Notes under the pieces: generated by a model
What the model saw: the letters and a program-made list of their open reading frames with translations, nothing else
What the model was told of the DNA's origin: nothing
Database searches by the model: none
Source: an uncultured Halomonas sp.
GTDB lineage: Bacteria > Pseudomonadota > Gammaproteobacteria > Pseudomonadales > Halomonadaceae
Assembly: GCF_947493865.1 (NCBI RefSeq)
Contig: NZ_CANLTC010000002.1
Span: 272,356-336,355 of the forward strand
Reading direction: 5' to 3'
DNA length: 64,000 nucleotides
Made by a program: the position numbers and the translations under genes
Shown: positions 16,109 to 27,517 of the stretch, one piece after another
Numbering within the stretch: the stretch's first letter is position 1
How the letters are laid out: every line of letters starts with the position of its first letter

Positions 16109-17635
16109 CTACCCCTGACTCGAAACCTGGGCATCCTTTGACGAAAATACAGTAATGCGGTCTCGTCCGGCACGCTTGGAAGCGTACATGCCACTATCCG
16201 CCGCATCGAACAGCGATTCGACATCCTGAAACTCGTCGCCTGTCTGAATGGCTGCAATCCCGAATGATACCGTGATATGGATATCCGTTTTCCTGGAGCC
16301 ACCAAGCGCTGTCTTCTGCAGTCTTTCCCGCACACTCTCGGCAAACGACGTCGCGCTTTCTTCATCGTAATTCGGAAGAACGACAACAAACTCCTCGCCG
16401 CCATAGCGCCCCACCTGACCTCCGACCTCTCCCGCCATATCACGTAGAATCGAGGCAAAATTCTTTAATACTGCATCGCCTATGACATGCCCAAACCGGT
16501 CATTGATGCTCTTGAAGTGATCGAGATCCATGAAAATGATCGCCAATGGTTGAAACCTTTCGTCCTTGGCGTCAAAGGAGCCACTCAGCAGCTCTGCAAG
16601 ATGGGTGCGATTATAGACTTGAGTAAGCGGATCGATCTTGGCTTGCAAGCTCAGTGCTTGTTGTTGCTGGCGAAGCAGCTCGATTTCCGCACGCTGTCGT
16701 TCAATATCTCGTTGCAGGCATTCATTCTTGTCGGATAGAACCTGTTTTGCCTCAAGCATCAACTGGTTACTATCCAGTCGTTCCGGAACCGCAATATCAT
16801 ATAGTGACGCCAGTAATGGAAGCTGCTCTTGCAACGCCATGATGCTCGCCAGTAACTCAGTCGTTTCAATATCGAAATAGTCTTCCAGGGTGATCATCAC
16901 CGCCCCCAGGGACGCTTCTCCTTCAATCCAGGCGTCAGCCAGCATGCTCGCGGCGATGATGCAGTTGGTTACCTGCTTTTCTCGAGAGGTTGTCTTCTCC
17001 AGTTCGTCATGACTGCTGCGTATCCAGTTCAAGGTTCTCTCGGAGAGTTGCCACCGCTCAGCCAGCCAGGCGCCTACTTCAGCGTGATCGCTCTCGTATA
17101 CTCGGCGCTCCAGGGCAACCAGCTCAGAATGGGTCTTGGCGTCGACAAGCAGGCCCATGTAGCGCTCTTCATCAACGGCACGCATTGCCAACATGCCGAT
17201 ATCCTGCAAAAGAGAGGCCGTGAACAATGCCCCTCCCTCACCCTGTAAATTCAAGGATTCCGCTAACGACTTGGCGCACAAGGCACAAATCAGTGAACGC
17301 TGCCAGTATCGCTCTAAATCAAACCCTCCGACTCCCTGCTTTTTGGTGGAGGCCACTAGACTGCACCCTAGCGCCAATGAGAGGGTACGCTCCAACCCGA
17401 TGCGACTTACGGCCTGGGTCAAGTCCTCGGCAGGCTTGTGCTGCGCGTAATACACAGTATTGGCAAGAGACAATAAACGCGCTGAGAGCGCGGGATCGCG
17501 CCCCAGATTCTCGATGATGTCTTGAAGGTTGACGTTTGAGTCCCGTGCCAACTCGACTACGCGTAACACGACCGTAGGCAAAGAAGGAAGCCGGACGCTG
17601 CGCTCCAGTGATTGGCTAAGCTGATGCGATAACAT
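16109..17635 (-). CDS. HDOD-GGDEF protein, probable diguanylate cyclase
   Basis: This 508-aa cytoplasmic signalling protein should make cyclic di-GMP from two GTP. Residues about 15-215 form an HDOD domain (LPSLPTVVLRVVELARDSN, DPALSARLLSLANTVYY, SRIGLERTLSLALG), a phosphatase-like fold lacking the HD metal ligands. A long coiled coil (CLQRDIERQRAEIELLRQQQ) joins it to a GGDEF domain whose active site is GGEEF at 412-416. The usual inhibitory RxxD five residues before it is absent (EVGG instead), so product inhibition is probably lost. There is no membrane segment. Base composition drops around its start. It is convergent with the winged-helix gene. Confidence 0.9.
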   Translation of the reverse strand: MLSHQLSQSLERSVRLPSLPTVVLRVVELARDSNVNLQDIIENLGRDPALSARLLSLANTVYYAQHKPAEDLTQAVSRIGLERTLSLALGCSLVASTKKQGVGGFDLERYWQRSLICALCAKSLAESLNLQGEGGALFTASLLQDIGMLAMRAVDEERYMGLLVDAKTHSELVALERRVYESDHAEVGAWLAERWQLSERTLNWIRSSHDELEKTTSREKQVTNCIIAASMLADAWIEGEASLGAVMITLEDYFDIETTELLASIMALQEQLPLLASLYDIAVPERLDSNQLMLEAKQVLSDKNECLQRDIERQRAEIELLRQQQQALSLQAKIDPLTQVYNRTHLAELLSGSFDAKDERFQPLAIIFMDLDHFKSINDRFGHVIGDAVLKNFASILRDMAGEVGGQVGRYGGEEFVVVLPNYDEESATSFAESVRERLQKTALGGSRKTDIHITVSFGIAAIQTGDEFQDVESLFDAADSGMYASKRAGRDRITVFSSKDAQVSSQG

Positions 17636-18013
17636 GGTATTCCCCGCTATACCTAAAAATTAAATTAAATTAAATTTTTAATTTAACAATCGTTTCACTT
17701 ATTACAGAGCCAGTAATTTAAGTTACTTGGTACTAAAATATTTGATATATGGTTCTTTTTAACCATGCTTCGTTAGCAAAACAACGAGCTCAATGCAATA
17801 TGCGTCCAATTGTTACTCTTTAAATCCAAAACGTCAACCAACGTAACCATTCAACGAAAGGAACGTAACATTTGTTAGCAAAAGGCCCATAACTGAATCT
17901 CTTTTAATGAAAAAAATCATTTTATCTTTATCAGAAACGGCAATTTACCAGCACACAAACACATTGCCGCCAAGTATCCCCCAATAGATGGCATAACTAG
18001 CCCAGGAAATATC
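17636..18013. other. AT-rich intergenic region with repeated motifs
   Basis: No gene is seen in this 378-bp stretch, which is far more AT-rich than its surroundings. Near 17650-17685 there are nested ATTAA/AAATT repeats forming an inverted repeat. AACG-type motifs follow: AACGTCAAC at 17830, AACGTAAC at 17840 and 17862, and AACGAAAGG at 17853. This is the likely divergent promoter region of the GGDEF gene and cobO. No riboswitch was recognised in it. Confidence 0.5.
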
Positions 18014-18613
18014 ATGACCGATCGCGATACCCGTCACAAACAGTCGATGCAAAAACTCAAACGTCATGTCGATGAAAAAATCGCCGAAGCCAAGGAGCAG
18101 CGCGGGCTTCTGCTGGTGTTTACCGGCAACGGAAAGGGCAAGACGACCGCCGCCTGGGGCACGGTGACCCGGGCGCTGGGTTACGGCTACAAGGCCGGGG
18201 TGATCCAGTTCATCAAAGGGCTATGGGAGTGCGGTGAGCGAGAACGTTTGATCGGGGATGCCAACCTGGAGGTTCAGGTAATGGCGACGGGCTTTACCTG
18301 GGATACCCAGAACAGAGAAAGCGATACCCGGGCCTGTCTTGAAGTATGGAAGGAGGCCGAGCGCATGCTGGCGGATGACGCTGTCTACCTGGTGGTGCTC
18401 GACGAGATCACCTACATGCTCAAGTTCGGTTACCTGGATATCGATGTGGTCAAGAAGGCCATCGCTGATCGCCCTGAAGAGCAAACCGTGATCATCACCG
18501 GTCGCAATGCCCATCGCGAACTGGTCGATATGGCGGATACGGTGACGGAAATGCAGGAAACGCGACACGCGTTCAATAGTGGGTTGCAGGCAAGGCGCGG
18601 CATCGACTATTGA
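18014..18613 (+). CDS. cobO: Cob(I)yrinic acid a,c-diamide adenosyltransferase
   Basis: This enzyme transfers the 5'-deoxyadenosyl group of ATP to the cobalt of corrinoids, giving the coenzyme form of B12. The 199-aa protein is CobO/BtuR/CobA type with the inverted-order P-loop TGNGKGKTT at 37-45. AWGTVTRALGYGYKAGVIQFIKG follows, then the acidic strand YLVVLDEITYMLKFGYLD and the end GRNAHRELVDMADTVTEM. The length equals the family standard. AGGAAA precedes the ATG. It is the only corrinoid-modifying enzyme in the window. Together with btuB and btuF it suggests salvage of imported corrinoids. Confidence 0.95.
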   Translation: MTDRDTRHKQSMQKLKRHVDEKIAEAKEQRGLLLVFTGNGKGKTTAAWGTVTRALGYGYKAGVIQFIKGLWECGERERLIGDANLEVQVMATGFTWDTQNRESDTRACLEVWKEAERMLADDAVYLVVLDEITYMLKFGYLDIDVVKKAIADRPEEQTVIITGRNAHRELVDMADTVTEMQETRHAFNSGLQARRGIDY

Positions 18614-18768
18614 GAAAACACCGAATAAATGACTGTGCGTCTCAATCTCTGCGTTACTCGGTGCGCGGCATCCTCACATATACCCCATATGCTCCGGTGC
18701 CTGTGCTCCGGGCGCCTTGTGCTTGAACCGCTCGTCGATTTCTTGGGCGCTTCCGTAGAAAGGTAATA

Positions 18769-19668
18769 CTATTGCGAACCCAATGCCAGGCACACCTGCT
18801 CCACTGCCTTGATCAAGCGCGGCCCGGGGCGGCTGATCCAGTCGGGTTCGAGGGTATAAAGGCGCTGTTGCTGCACTGCCGGCAAGATCGTCCAGCGCTG
18901 CCAATCAGCCTGCCAGGCATCGTTCTCACTGGCCGCTAGAATCACGTCCGGCTGGGCGTCGAGCAACGACTCGCGGCCGATCTGCGGTACCAGCACCGGG
19001 CTTTCGGCAAAGAGCGGCTGCCCACCACAGTGACGAATGACCTGAGTGACGATGTGACCATCCGCCAGGGTGGTCAGCGGATTCGCTCCGAGCTGATAAA
19101 ATACCCGAGGCGATCTCCCGAGAGACTGTTCAAGCTCCACCAGTCGCTGCTCGAAAACCTGAGCAGCCGCCTCCCCCTGTGCGGCTCGCCCGGTCAATCG
19201 ACCGAGTTCGCGCAAATTGTCTGCGACATCGAGCAGTTGCCGCGGCTCGCTGATATAGACCGGAATATTAAGGCTGCGCAGCCGCTCGATCACCGCCTGG
19301 GGCGAGCCACTGCCCCAGGCGACCACCAGCTGCGGCTCGCGAGCCAGTATCGCTTCCAGCGCGATGCCGCGGTAGCTGCCGACACGAGGAAGCGAACGCG
19401 CCTCGGTTGGATAATCGCTGCTTGCGATCACTCCGACCAGTGACGCTCCCGCCCCTACTTTATAGATCATCTCCACCGCGTGAGGCGCCAAAGCCACGAC
19501 CCGCTCGGCAGGCGCCGGCAAACGCACCTCGTTGTCCGCATCATCGGTCACCGCGATAGCTGCTGCCAGGCTCGACGAGCTGAACAAGAGCAGCAGCAAG
19601 GCCAGCGGGACAACCCATGCACTGCTCAACGTCTGGTCTGCTCTATCGATAAAGAAAACATTGTGCAT
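18769..19668 (-). CDS. btuF: Periplasmic cobalamin-binding protein BtuF
   Basis: This protein captures vitamin B12 in the periplasm and delivers it to the BtuCD ABC importer. The 299-aa precursor has an N-terminal hydrophobic signal ending near SLAAA. A class III binding-protein fold follows, with RVVALAPHAVEMIYKVGAGASLVGV, VGSYRGIALEAILAREPQLVVAW, SGSPQAVIERLRSLNIPVYI and a C-terminal WISRPGPRLIKAVEQVC. These features match BtuF rather than haem or siderophore binding proteins. It is convergent with cobO and close in sequence space to the B12 locus at 8.6-10.8 kb. btuC and btuD are not adjacent, so the permease must be elsewhere. Confidence 0.88.
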   Translation of the reverse strand: MHNVFFIDRADQTLSSAWVVPLALLLLLFSSSSLAAAIAVTDDADNEVRLPAPAERVVALAPHAVEMIYKVGAGASLVGVIASSDYPTEARSLPRVGSYRGIALEAILAREPQLVVAWGSGSPQAVIERLRSLNIPVYISEPRQLLDVADNLRELGRLTGRAAQGEAAAQVFEQRLVELEQSLGRSPRVFYQLGANPLTTLADGHIVTQVIRHCGGQPLFAESPVLVPQIGRESLLDAQPDVILAASENDAWQADWQRWTILPAVQQQRLYTLEPDWISRPGPRLIKAVEQVCLALGSQ

Positions 19669-19750
19669 TAGCCTGTTCTGGAGAAACCCTGGTTTGAGTA
19701 ATCGTTCTAAGACGCAACTTGCATTCCCTTACCGCGCAGGAGACAACCTC

Positions 19751-21854
<2,104 letters not shown>

Positions 21855-21874
21855 CTATCCGTTGAACAATGAAA

Positions 21875-22252
21875 TTAGACAAGGAGCCGCGTAACCCGCA
21901 TCCCCGCCGCCACTCCGGCGACGCCCAGCACCAGGCTGGTGGCCACATAAAGAATAGCGGTTGGCATACGGCCGCCTTCCAATAGCGTCAGGATTTCGAG
22001 AGAGAAGGTAGAGAAGGTAGTAAAGGCGCCGGTAAAACCCGCCACCAGGGTCACTTGCCACAGGGGAGGAAGCTTGAGCTCCTCCGTGATCCAGACATAG
22101 AGTGCACCGATCAGACAACAGCCCAGCAGATTGACCCCAAAGGTCCCCCAGGGAAACCCGCGCCCCAGCATTGCGGTGAGCCATCCGCTCATCAGGTAGC
22201 GGCCAAGCGCGCCAAAAGCGCCGCCAATGGCTACGGCCAGCCATGTCGTCAT
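21875..22252 (-). CDS. crcB: Fluoride ion exporter CrcB
   Basis: This is a small inner-membrane fluoride channel that works as a dual-topology dimer. The 125-aa protein has four hydrophobic helices with the family marks GGAFGALGRY near the start, WGTFGVNLLGC and GFTGAFTTFSTFSLE, which provides the Phe/Thr/Ser fluoride path. The ATG at 22252 is chosen; a TTG two codons earlier is less likely. It is upstream of serS in one transcription unit. No fluoride riboswitch was recognised upstream. Confidence 0.94.
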   Translation of the reverse strand: MTTWLAVAIGGAFGALGRYLMSGWLTAMLGRGFPWGTFGVNLLGCCLIGALYVWITEELKLPPLWQVTLVAGFTGAFTTFSTFSLEILTLLEGGRMPTAILYVATSLVLGVAGVAAGMRVTRLLV

Positions 22253-22412
22253 GATCAATTCCAGGCATTAGAAAAATCGGCTTTCCATTGTAGTGAAAAG
22301 CAGCTCGCTGGGCCATGGCGCTCGCAACCTCGCAATGCGTTCCGCCGGCTTCTCGGGTAAGGTAGACGAATACCGCCCTGCTTGACATCACGAGACCCTA
22401 TTTCAAGAAACC

Positions 22413-25400
22413 ATGATCGCAAGACTGGAACCTCTTTCCCGGTTGGACGAACGCTATGCAGCCTTCCTCGAAGCGTTAAAAACGCAAGGCTTCACTGGCG
22501 ATATCGCACCGGATTACGCCAATCGCACGGTATTGGCCACGGACAACTCCATCTACCAGCGCCTGCCACAAGCGGTGCTCTACCCTCGCCACGCCCAGGA
22601 TTTGCAGCGTATCGCCGAGCTGGCGGCGCTGGAAGAATTTCGCGACGTGGCCCTTGCGCCTCGGGGCGGCGGCACCGGCACCAATGGTCAGTCGCTTACC
22701 GACGGCATCCTGGTGGATGTCTCGCGACACATGAACCGCATTCTCGATATCGATGTCGAGAACCGCCGCGTGCGGGTCCAGGCCGGGGTGGTCAAGGATC
22801 AATTGAATGCCGCCCTGAAACCTCATGGACTCTTCTTTGCCCCGGAACTCTCCACCTCCAATCGCGCCACCATCGGCGGCATGATCGCAACGGATGCCAG
22901 CGGTCAGGGCAGTTGTGAATACGGCAAGACTCGCGATCATGTGCTGGCCTTGAATAGCGTGCTGATGGGCGGTCAGCGCCTTGAAAGTCACCCGCTGGAC
23001 GAAACAGAGTTGAACGCGCTGTGTGCCCGTGACGATATCGTCGGCGACGTGCACCGCACGGCGCGAGAGATCATCGACACCCAGCGCGAACAGATCGCGG
23101 CCGTTTTCCCCAAGCTCAATCGCTGCCTGACCGGTTACGATCTGGCCCATCTGCGCGAGCCGGACGGCCGCTTCAATCTCAACAGCGTGCTATGTGGCGC
23201 CGAGGGTTCTCTGGGCTTTCTCAACGAGGCCACGCTGAACGTGCTGCCCATGGCCAGGCACTCCACCCTGGTCAATGTGCGCTATGCGAGCTTCATGGAC
23301 GCCCTGCGCGATGCCAAGGCGCTGATGAAGGTGGAAACCAATCGCCCCACGTCCATCGAGACCGTGGACGACAAGGTGCTGGGGCTCGCCATGGAGGACT
23401 TCGTCTGGGACAGCGTGGCGGAGTTCTTTCCATCTGCCACTCATGGAAACGAAGTGGCCGCGATTCGCGGCATCAACCTGGTGGAGTTCAACGCTAACGA
23501 TCCGGACGAACTCGACGCCAAGGTATCCGCTTTCACCGAACATCTCACGGCGGATACTCAGGTCGAGCGTCTGGGCTATACCCTGGCGGAAGGACGCGAG
23601 CAGATCGGCCGGGTCTATGCCATGCGCAAGCGCGCGGTGGGCCTTCTTGGCAATGCCAAGGGTGAAAAGCGCCCCATTCCTTTTGTGGAAGATACCGCAG
23701 TTCCCCCGGAGCATCTGGCGGAGTACATCGGCGAATTTCGCGCCCTGCTGGATGCCCGGGAGCTCGAGTACGGCATGTTCGGTCATGTGGATGCCGGTGT
23801 ACTGCACGTGCGCCCTGCGCTGGATATGAAAGACCCGGATCAGGAAGCTATGATCCGCGAGATCTCTGACGAAGTCGCCGAGCTGACCCAGAAGTATCAC
23901 GGCCTGTTGTGGGGCGAGCACGGCAAGGGCATACGCTCGGAATACACCCCCAAATTCTTCGGCGAACTCTACCCGACGTTGCAGCGGCTCAAGGCCGCCT
24001 TCGATCCACACAATCAGCTGAACCCGGGCAAGATCGCCACTCCTTTTATCCGGCCCGAAACTGCCGTGAGCACGTCATCTCATTCGGCAGTTGGTGCTGA
24101 TGATGTGGAACCGATCAGGATGATCGACCCCGGTCTGCTGGCCATCGATGGCGTGACCACTCGAGGGCAACTCGATCGTCAGATCGATGAACGGGTATGG
24201 CAGGCGCACGCAAGCGCGGTCTATTGCAACGGCAACGGCGCCTGCTACAACTACGACCCGGACGATGCCATGTGTCCCTCCTGGAAGGCGACCCGGGAAC
24301 GTATCCACTCGCCCAAGGGGCGGGCCAGCCTGATGCGGGAGTGGTTGCGCCTGCAGGGCAACAGCGGAACCGATGTGGTCGAGGAGTCTCGCAAGAAAAA
24401 AGCCGAGGGCGCCTGGGGGTTTCTGCGCGACACACCATTGCGGCTGTGGAACACCTATCGTCAGCGCCAGGGCGACGAAGATTTCTCCCATGAAGTCCAT
24501 GATGCCATGGCCGGCTGCCTGGCCTGCAAGTCCTGTGCCGGGCAGTGCCCGATCAAGGTCAATGTACCGGAGTTCCGCTCGCAGTTTCTCGAGGTCTATC
24601 ACGGCCGCTATCAACGCCCCTTGCGGGACTACCTGATCGGCGGACTCGAGTTCATGGTGCCCTATCTCTCGACGATTGCACCGCTTTACAACGCAGCGCT
24701 GCAAAATCGGCTGGTCGATCGTTTATTGACGCGCCACATCGGTATGGTGGACAGCCCGCGGATTTCCCGGGCCAAGCTGAAGAAACAGCTCACCGCCTGG
24801 GGCATCGCCGAAGCCACGCCCACCAGCCTCGGGCTGCTTACGGAGCAGCAGAAGGTGCGCAGCGTCATCATCGTGCAGGACGCCTTCACCAGCTACTTCG
24901 AATCCCGGCTGGTGATGGATATCGTCGAGTTGCTGGCCCGGCTGGACATCCGTGTGTTCGTGGCGCCCTTTTCACCCAACGGCAAACCCCTCAACGTACA
25001 GGGGTTCCTGGGCGCCTTTGAACGCACGGCGGAAAAACAGGCCCGGCGGCTCAAGGCTCTTGCGGCCTTCGGTGTTCCCCTGGTGGGAATCGATCCGGCC
25101 ATGACCCTGACCTATCGCCAGGAGTACGCCAAGGCGTTAGGCCCACAGGCCGCGCCTGAGGTTCTTCTGCTACAGGAGTGGTTGATCTCTCTGGGTCAGC
25201 GTCTGGTGCCCAGCGGCATCAGAATCGACGCGCCGGGATTCAAGCTGCTCTCTCACTGCACCGAGAAAACCAATGCGCCAGGCTCGCCCAAGGCCTGGCA
25301 GCAGGTATTCGCGGCGTTTGGATTGAAGCTAGAACTGCTTGCCAGCGGCTGTTGCGGCATGTCCGGTACATACGGTCATGAAGCCCGCAATCTGGAAACG

Positions 25401-25568
25401 TCGAAAATCATCTATGGGCAATCCTGGCAACATCATGTCGAAAACGATGATAATGCCGATCGCCTGCTGGCCACGGGCTACTCCTGTCGCAGCCAGGCAA
25501 GACGCTTTTCCGAGGTGCAACTCGATCACCCCTTGCAGGGATTGTTGAAGGCCATCAGGCGATCGTGA
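22413..25568 (+). CDS. ydiJ: YdiJ-type FAD-binding and [4Fe-4S] dehydrogenase (D-2-hydroxyacid/D-2-hydroxyglutarate type)
   Basis: This is a 1051-aa three-module flavoprotein. Residues 40-560 are a VAO-type FAD domain (ALAPRGGGTGTNGQSLTDGILVD, ATIGGMIATDASGQGS, GHVDAGVLHVRP, GEHGKGIRSEY). A Cys-rich linker, CNGNGACYNYDPDDAMCPSW with RIHSPKGRASLMREWLR, and a ferredoxin-like CLACKSCAGQCPIKV follow. A C-terminal CCG-type domain ends with CCGMSGTYGHE. The order and these phrases match E. coli YdiJ, reported to oxidise D-2-hydroxyglutarate; D-lactate-type substrates are an alternative. Electrons probably go to quinone or an electron carrier. The gene is divergent from crcB. Confidence 0.9.
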   Translation: MIARLEPLSRLDERYAAFLEALKTQGFTGDIAPDYANRTVLATDNSIYQRLPQAVLYPRHAQDLQRIAELAALEEFRDVALAPRGGGTGTNGQSLTDGILVDVSRHMNRILDIDVENRRVRVQAGVVKDQLNAALKPHGLFFAPELSTSNRATIGGMIATDASGQGSCEYGKTRDHVLALNSVLMGGQRLESHPLDETELNALCARDDIVGDVHRTAREIIDTQREQIAAVFPKLNRCLTGYDLAHLREPDGRFNLNSVLCGAEGSLGFLNEATLNVLPMARHSTLVNVRYASFMDALRDAKALMKVETNRPTSIETVDDKVLGLAMEDFVWDSVAEFFPSATHGNEVAAIRGINLVEFNANDPDELDAKVSAFTEHLTADTQVERLGYTLAEGREQIGRVYAMRKRAVGLLGNAKGEKRPIPFVEDTAVPPEHLAEYIGEFRALLDARELEYGMFGHVDAGVLHVRPALDMKDPDQEAMIREISDEVAELTQKYHGLLWGEHGKGIRSEYTPKFFGELYPTLQRLKAAFDPHNQLNPGKIATPFIRPETAVSTSSHSAVGADDVEPIRMIDPGLLAIDGVTTRGQLDRQIDERVWQAHASAVYCNGNGACYNYDPDDAMCPSWKATRERIHSPKGRASLMREWLRLQGNSGTDVVEESRKKKAEGAWGFLRDTPLRLWNTYRQRQGDEDFSHEVHDAMAGCLACKSCAGQCPIKVNVPEFRSQFLEVYHGRYQRPLRDYLIGGLEFMVPYLSTIAPLYNAALQNRLVDRLLTRHIGMVDSPRISRAKLKKQLTAWGIAEATPTSLGLLTEQQKVRSVIIVQDAFTSYFESRLVMDIVELLARLDIRVFVAPFSPNGKPLNVQGFLGAFERTAEKQARRLKALAAFGVPLVGIDPAMTLTYRQEYAKALGPQAAPEVLLLQEWLISLGQRLVPSGIRIDAPGFKLLSHCTEKTNAPGSPKAWQQVFAAFGLKLELLASGCCGMSGTYGHEARNLETSKIIYGQSWQHHVENDDNADRLLATGYSCRSQARRFSEVQLDHPLQGLLKAIRRS

Positions 25569-25652
25569 TGCATCATGTGCGAATGGCCTGGACCGGCCTT
25601 TCCTTTTTCTTCTGGCTCTTTAGATAAAGAGTCCACTTGTCGCGAGTCGAAC

Positions 25653-27497
25653 ATGCAAAATCCTGCCATCGCGCTGACAGGCATCGGCCTGCTGGCACTG
25701 CTGTGCCAGTGGACGGCCTGGCGCATCCGTCTGCCCGCCATCTTGCTGCTGTTGATTGCCGGTATCCTGATCGGCCCGGTGGGGCATCTGCTCGATCCGG
25801 ACGCCCTGTTCGGCGATCTACTATTCCCGCTGGTATCGCTGTCCGTGGCGGTGATCCTGTTCGAAGGCAGCCTGACACTCAACCGCAAGGATCTACGCGG
25901 CCATGGCCCCACGGTCTGGCATCTGGTTACCTGGGGCGCCCTGCTCACTGCCATCATCGGCGCTGCTGCCGCCCATTACATTCTCGACCTGTCCTGGCAG
26001 ATGGCGAGCGTACTGGGGGCAGTCCTCGTGGTCACCGGCCCCACCGTCGTACTGCCACTACTGCAAACCTTGCGGGCTCGTAAACATCTCACCCAGATTC
26101 TGCGCTGGGAGGGGATTCTCATCGACCCCATCGGTGCAATCGGCGCCGTACTGGTCTATGAGTTCGTCGCCTTGGGCTATTCCCAAGGGGCTTATTCTTA
26201 CGCTGCTACCGACGGCGCCGCCCTTCATACTCTGTTGCTGTTTGGCAAGACGCTGCTCATCGGTTTTGGCCTTGGCAGTCTGGGCGGCTACGCCTGGGGG
26301 CAGATACTGCGCCGACGCTGGTTGCCGCAGCGCCTGCACAGCTTCGGCACCCTGATGATGGTGTTTACGCTCTTCACCGCATCGGATGTGCTTTTTCATG
26401 AATCCGGGCTTCTGACCGTGACAGTAATGGGCATCTGGCTTGCCAACATGCGCGGCGTGCCCACGGACGAGATTCTCGAATTCAAGGAAACCCTGACGAT
26501 TCTATTGATCTCGGGGCTTTTCATCCTGCTGGCGGCAAGATTGACGGTGGAGCAATTGGCGCTGCTATCCTGGCCAGCCTGGGGGTTCCTGGGTGTACTG
26601 GTGTGGGTCGGGCGACCGTTGGTGGTCTGGCTGTGCACCCTGAGAAGTGGGCTCGAATGGCGGGAAAAGGCACTGCTTGCCTGGCTTTCGCCCCGGGGTA
26701 TCGTCGCTGCCGCGGTGGCATCGCTGTTCGCTATCAAGCTCGAGGATCTAGGGGTTGCCGGTGCCGAGATGCTGGTGCCGATAGCCTTTGCGACCATCAT
26801 CAGCACTGTCGTGGTACAAAGCCTGCTCTCGCGACCCATTGCGCGGATGCTCAAGGTCGTCGAACCTCCGCCCTCCGGGTTTCTGATTCTGGGTGCCAAC
26901 CCGGTCGCACGAACCGTCGGTCTTGAACTGCAGCAAGCGGGCTTTCTGGTACGCCTCACGGATACGGACTGGGATGCGATCCAGGCAGCGCGAATGGCAG
27001 GATTACCGGTCTATTACGGCAATCTTCTTTCGCGCCATGCGGAGCAGCGCATGGACTTGTCCGGCATCGGCCACTTGCTGCCGTTATCGCCCTATCGCGA
27101 ACTCAACAACCTGGCAGCGCTGTATTACGCCAAGGAGTTCGCCTATGGCAAGGTCTTTCAACTGGCGGAAACCCGTGAACGCAGCGATCGTCATTATCGG
27201 GATCAGGCCGTGGGCCACTTGCCGGTGCTGTTCGACGAGAATGCCACCTACGCACGGCTGCATGAATCGATCAAGCAAGGCGCCGAACTGCGCAGTGCCC
27301 GGCTGCACGACGAGGTCGATCTCGAGCAATATCGCGAACTGCACGATGACAAGCTCATGGCGCTATTTTGCATCGATGCCAACGGTCGTATTCGGGTAGC
27401 CAACAGCGAAACGCCTCTGGAGCCTAAAACCGGGGAAACCCTGATCAGCCTGGTCTATCCGGAATCGCCGATGTTCGGACGCGAAGCTCCCGCGTAA
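25653..27497 (+). CDS. CPA1 Na+(K+)/H+ antiporter with cytosolic nucleotide-binding tail
   Basis: This inner-membrane exchanger probably extrudes sodium or potassium for protons, useful at high salt. Of 614 aa, residues 1-395 form about twelve hydrophobic helices. SVAVILFEGSLTL, VLVVTGPTVVLPLL and LIDPIGAIGAVLVYE belong to the CPA ion-binding core, followed by AWLSPRGIVAAAVASLFA. Residues about 405-500 form a Rossmann-like domain (FLILGANPVARTVGLELQQAG...VRLTD) similar to TrkA-N/RCK. Substrate ion and ligand control cannot be read. The ATG at 25653 is chosen because the membrane domain starts there; the site before it is weak. It follows ydiJ by 84 bp and converges on trpC. Confidence 0.88.
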   Translation: MQNPAIALTGIGLLALLCQWTAWRIRLPAILLLLIAGILIGPVGHLLDPDALFGDLLFPLVSLSVAVILFEGSLTLNRKDLRGHGPTVWHLVTWGALLTAIIGAAAAHYILDLSWQMASVLGAVLVVTGPTVVLPLLQTLRARKHLTQILRWEGILIDPIGAIGAVLVYEFVALGYSQGAYSYAATDGAALHTLLLFGKTLLIGFGLGSLGGYAWGQILRRRWLPQRLHSFGTLMMVFTLFTASDVLFHESGLLTVTVMGIWLANMRGVPTDEILEFKETLTILLISGLFILLAARLTVEQLALLSWPAWGFLGVLVWVGRPLVVWLCTLRSGLEWREKALLAWLSPRGIVAAAVASLFAIKLEDLGVAGAEMLVPIAFATIISTVVVQSLLSRPIARMLKVVEPPPSGFLILGANPVARTVGLELQQAGFLVRLTDTDWDAIQAARMAGLPVYYGNLLSRHAEQRMDLSGIGHLLPLSPYRELNNLAALYYAKEFAYGKVFQLAETRERSDRHYRDQAVGHLPVLFDENATYARLHESIKQGAELRSARLHDEVDLEQYRELHDDKLMALFCIDANGRIRVANSETPLEPKTGETLISLVYPESPMFGREAPA

Positions 27498-27517
27498 GCG
27501 TATGTAAGGGCAGCGTC

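Noticed and set aside
18674..18770. Minus-strand coding-like tail after btuF, containing GSAQEIDERFKHKAPGAQAP
   Set aside because: It has codon-like character and a stop, but no start outside btuF and no family I recognise. It may be a decayed gene end; not strong enough to list.
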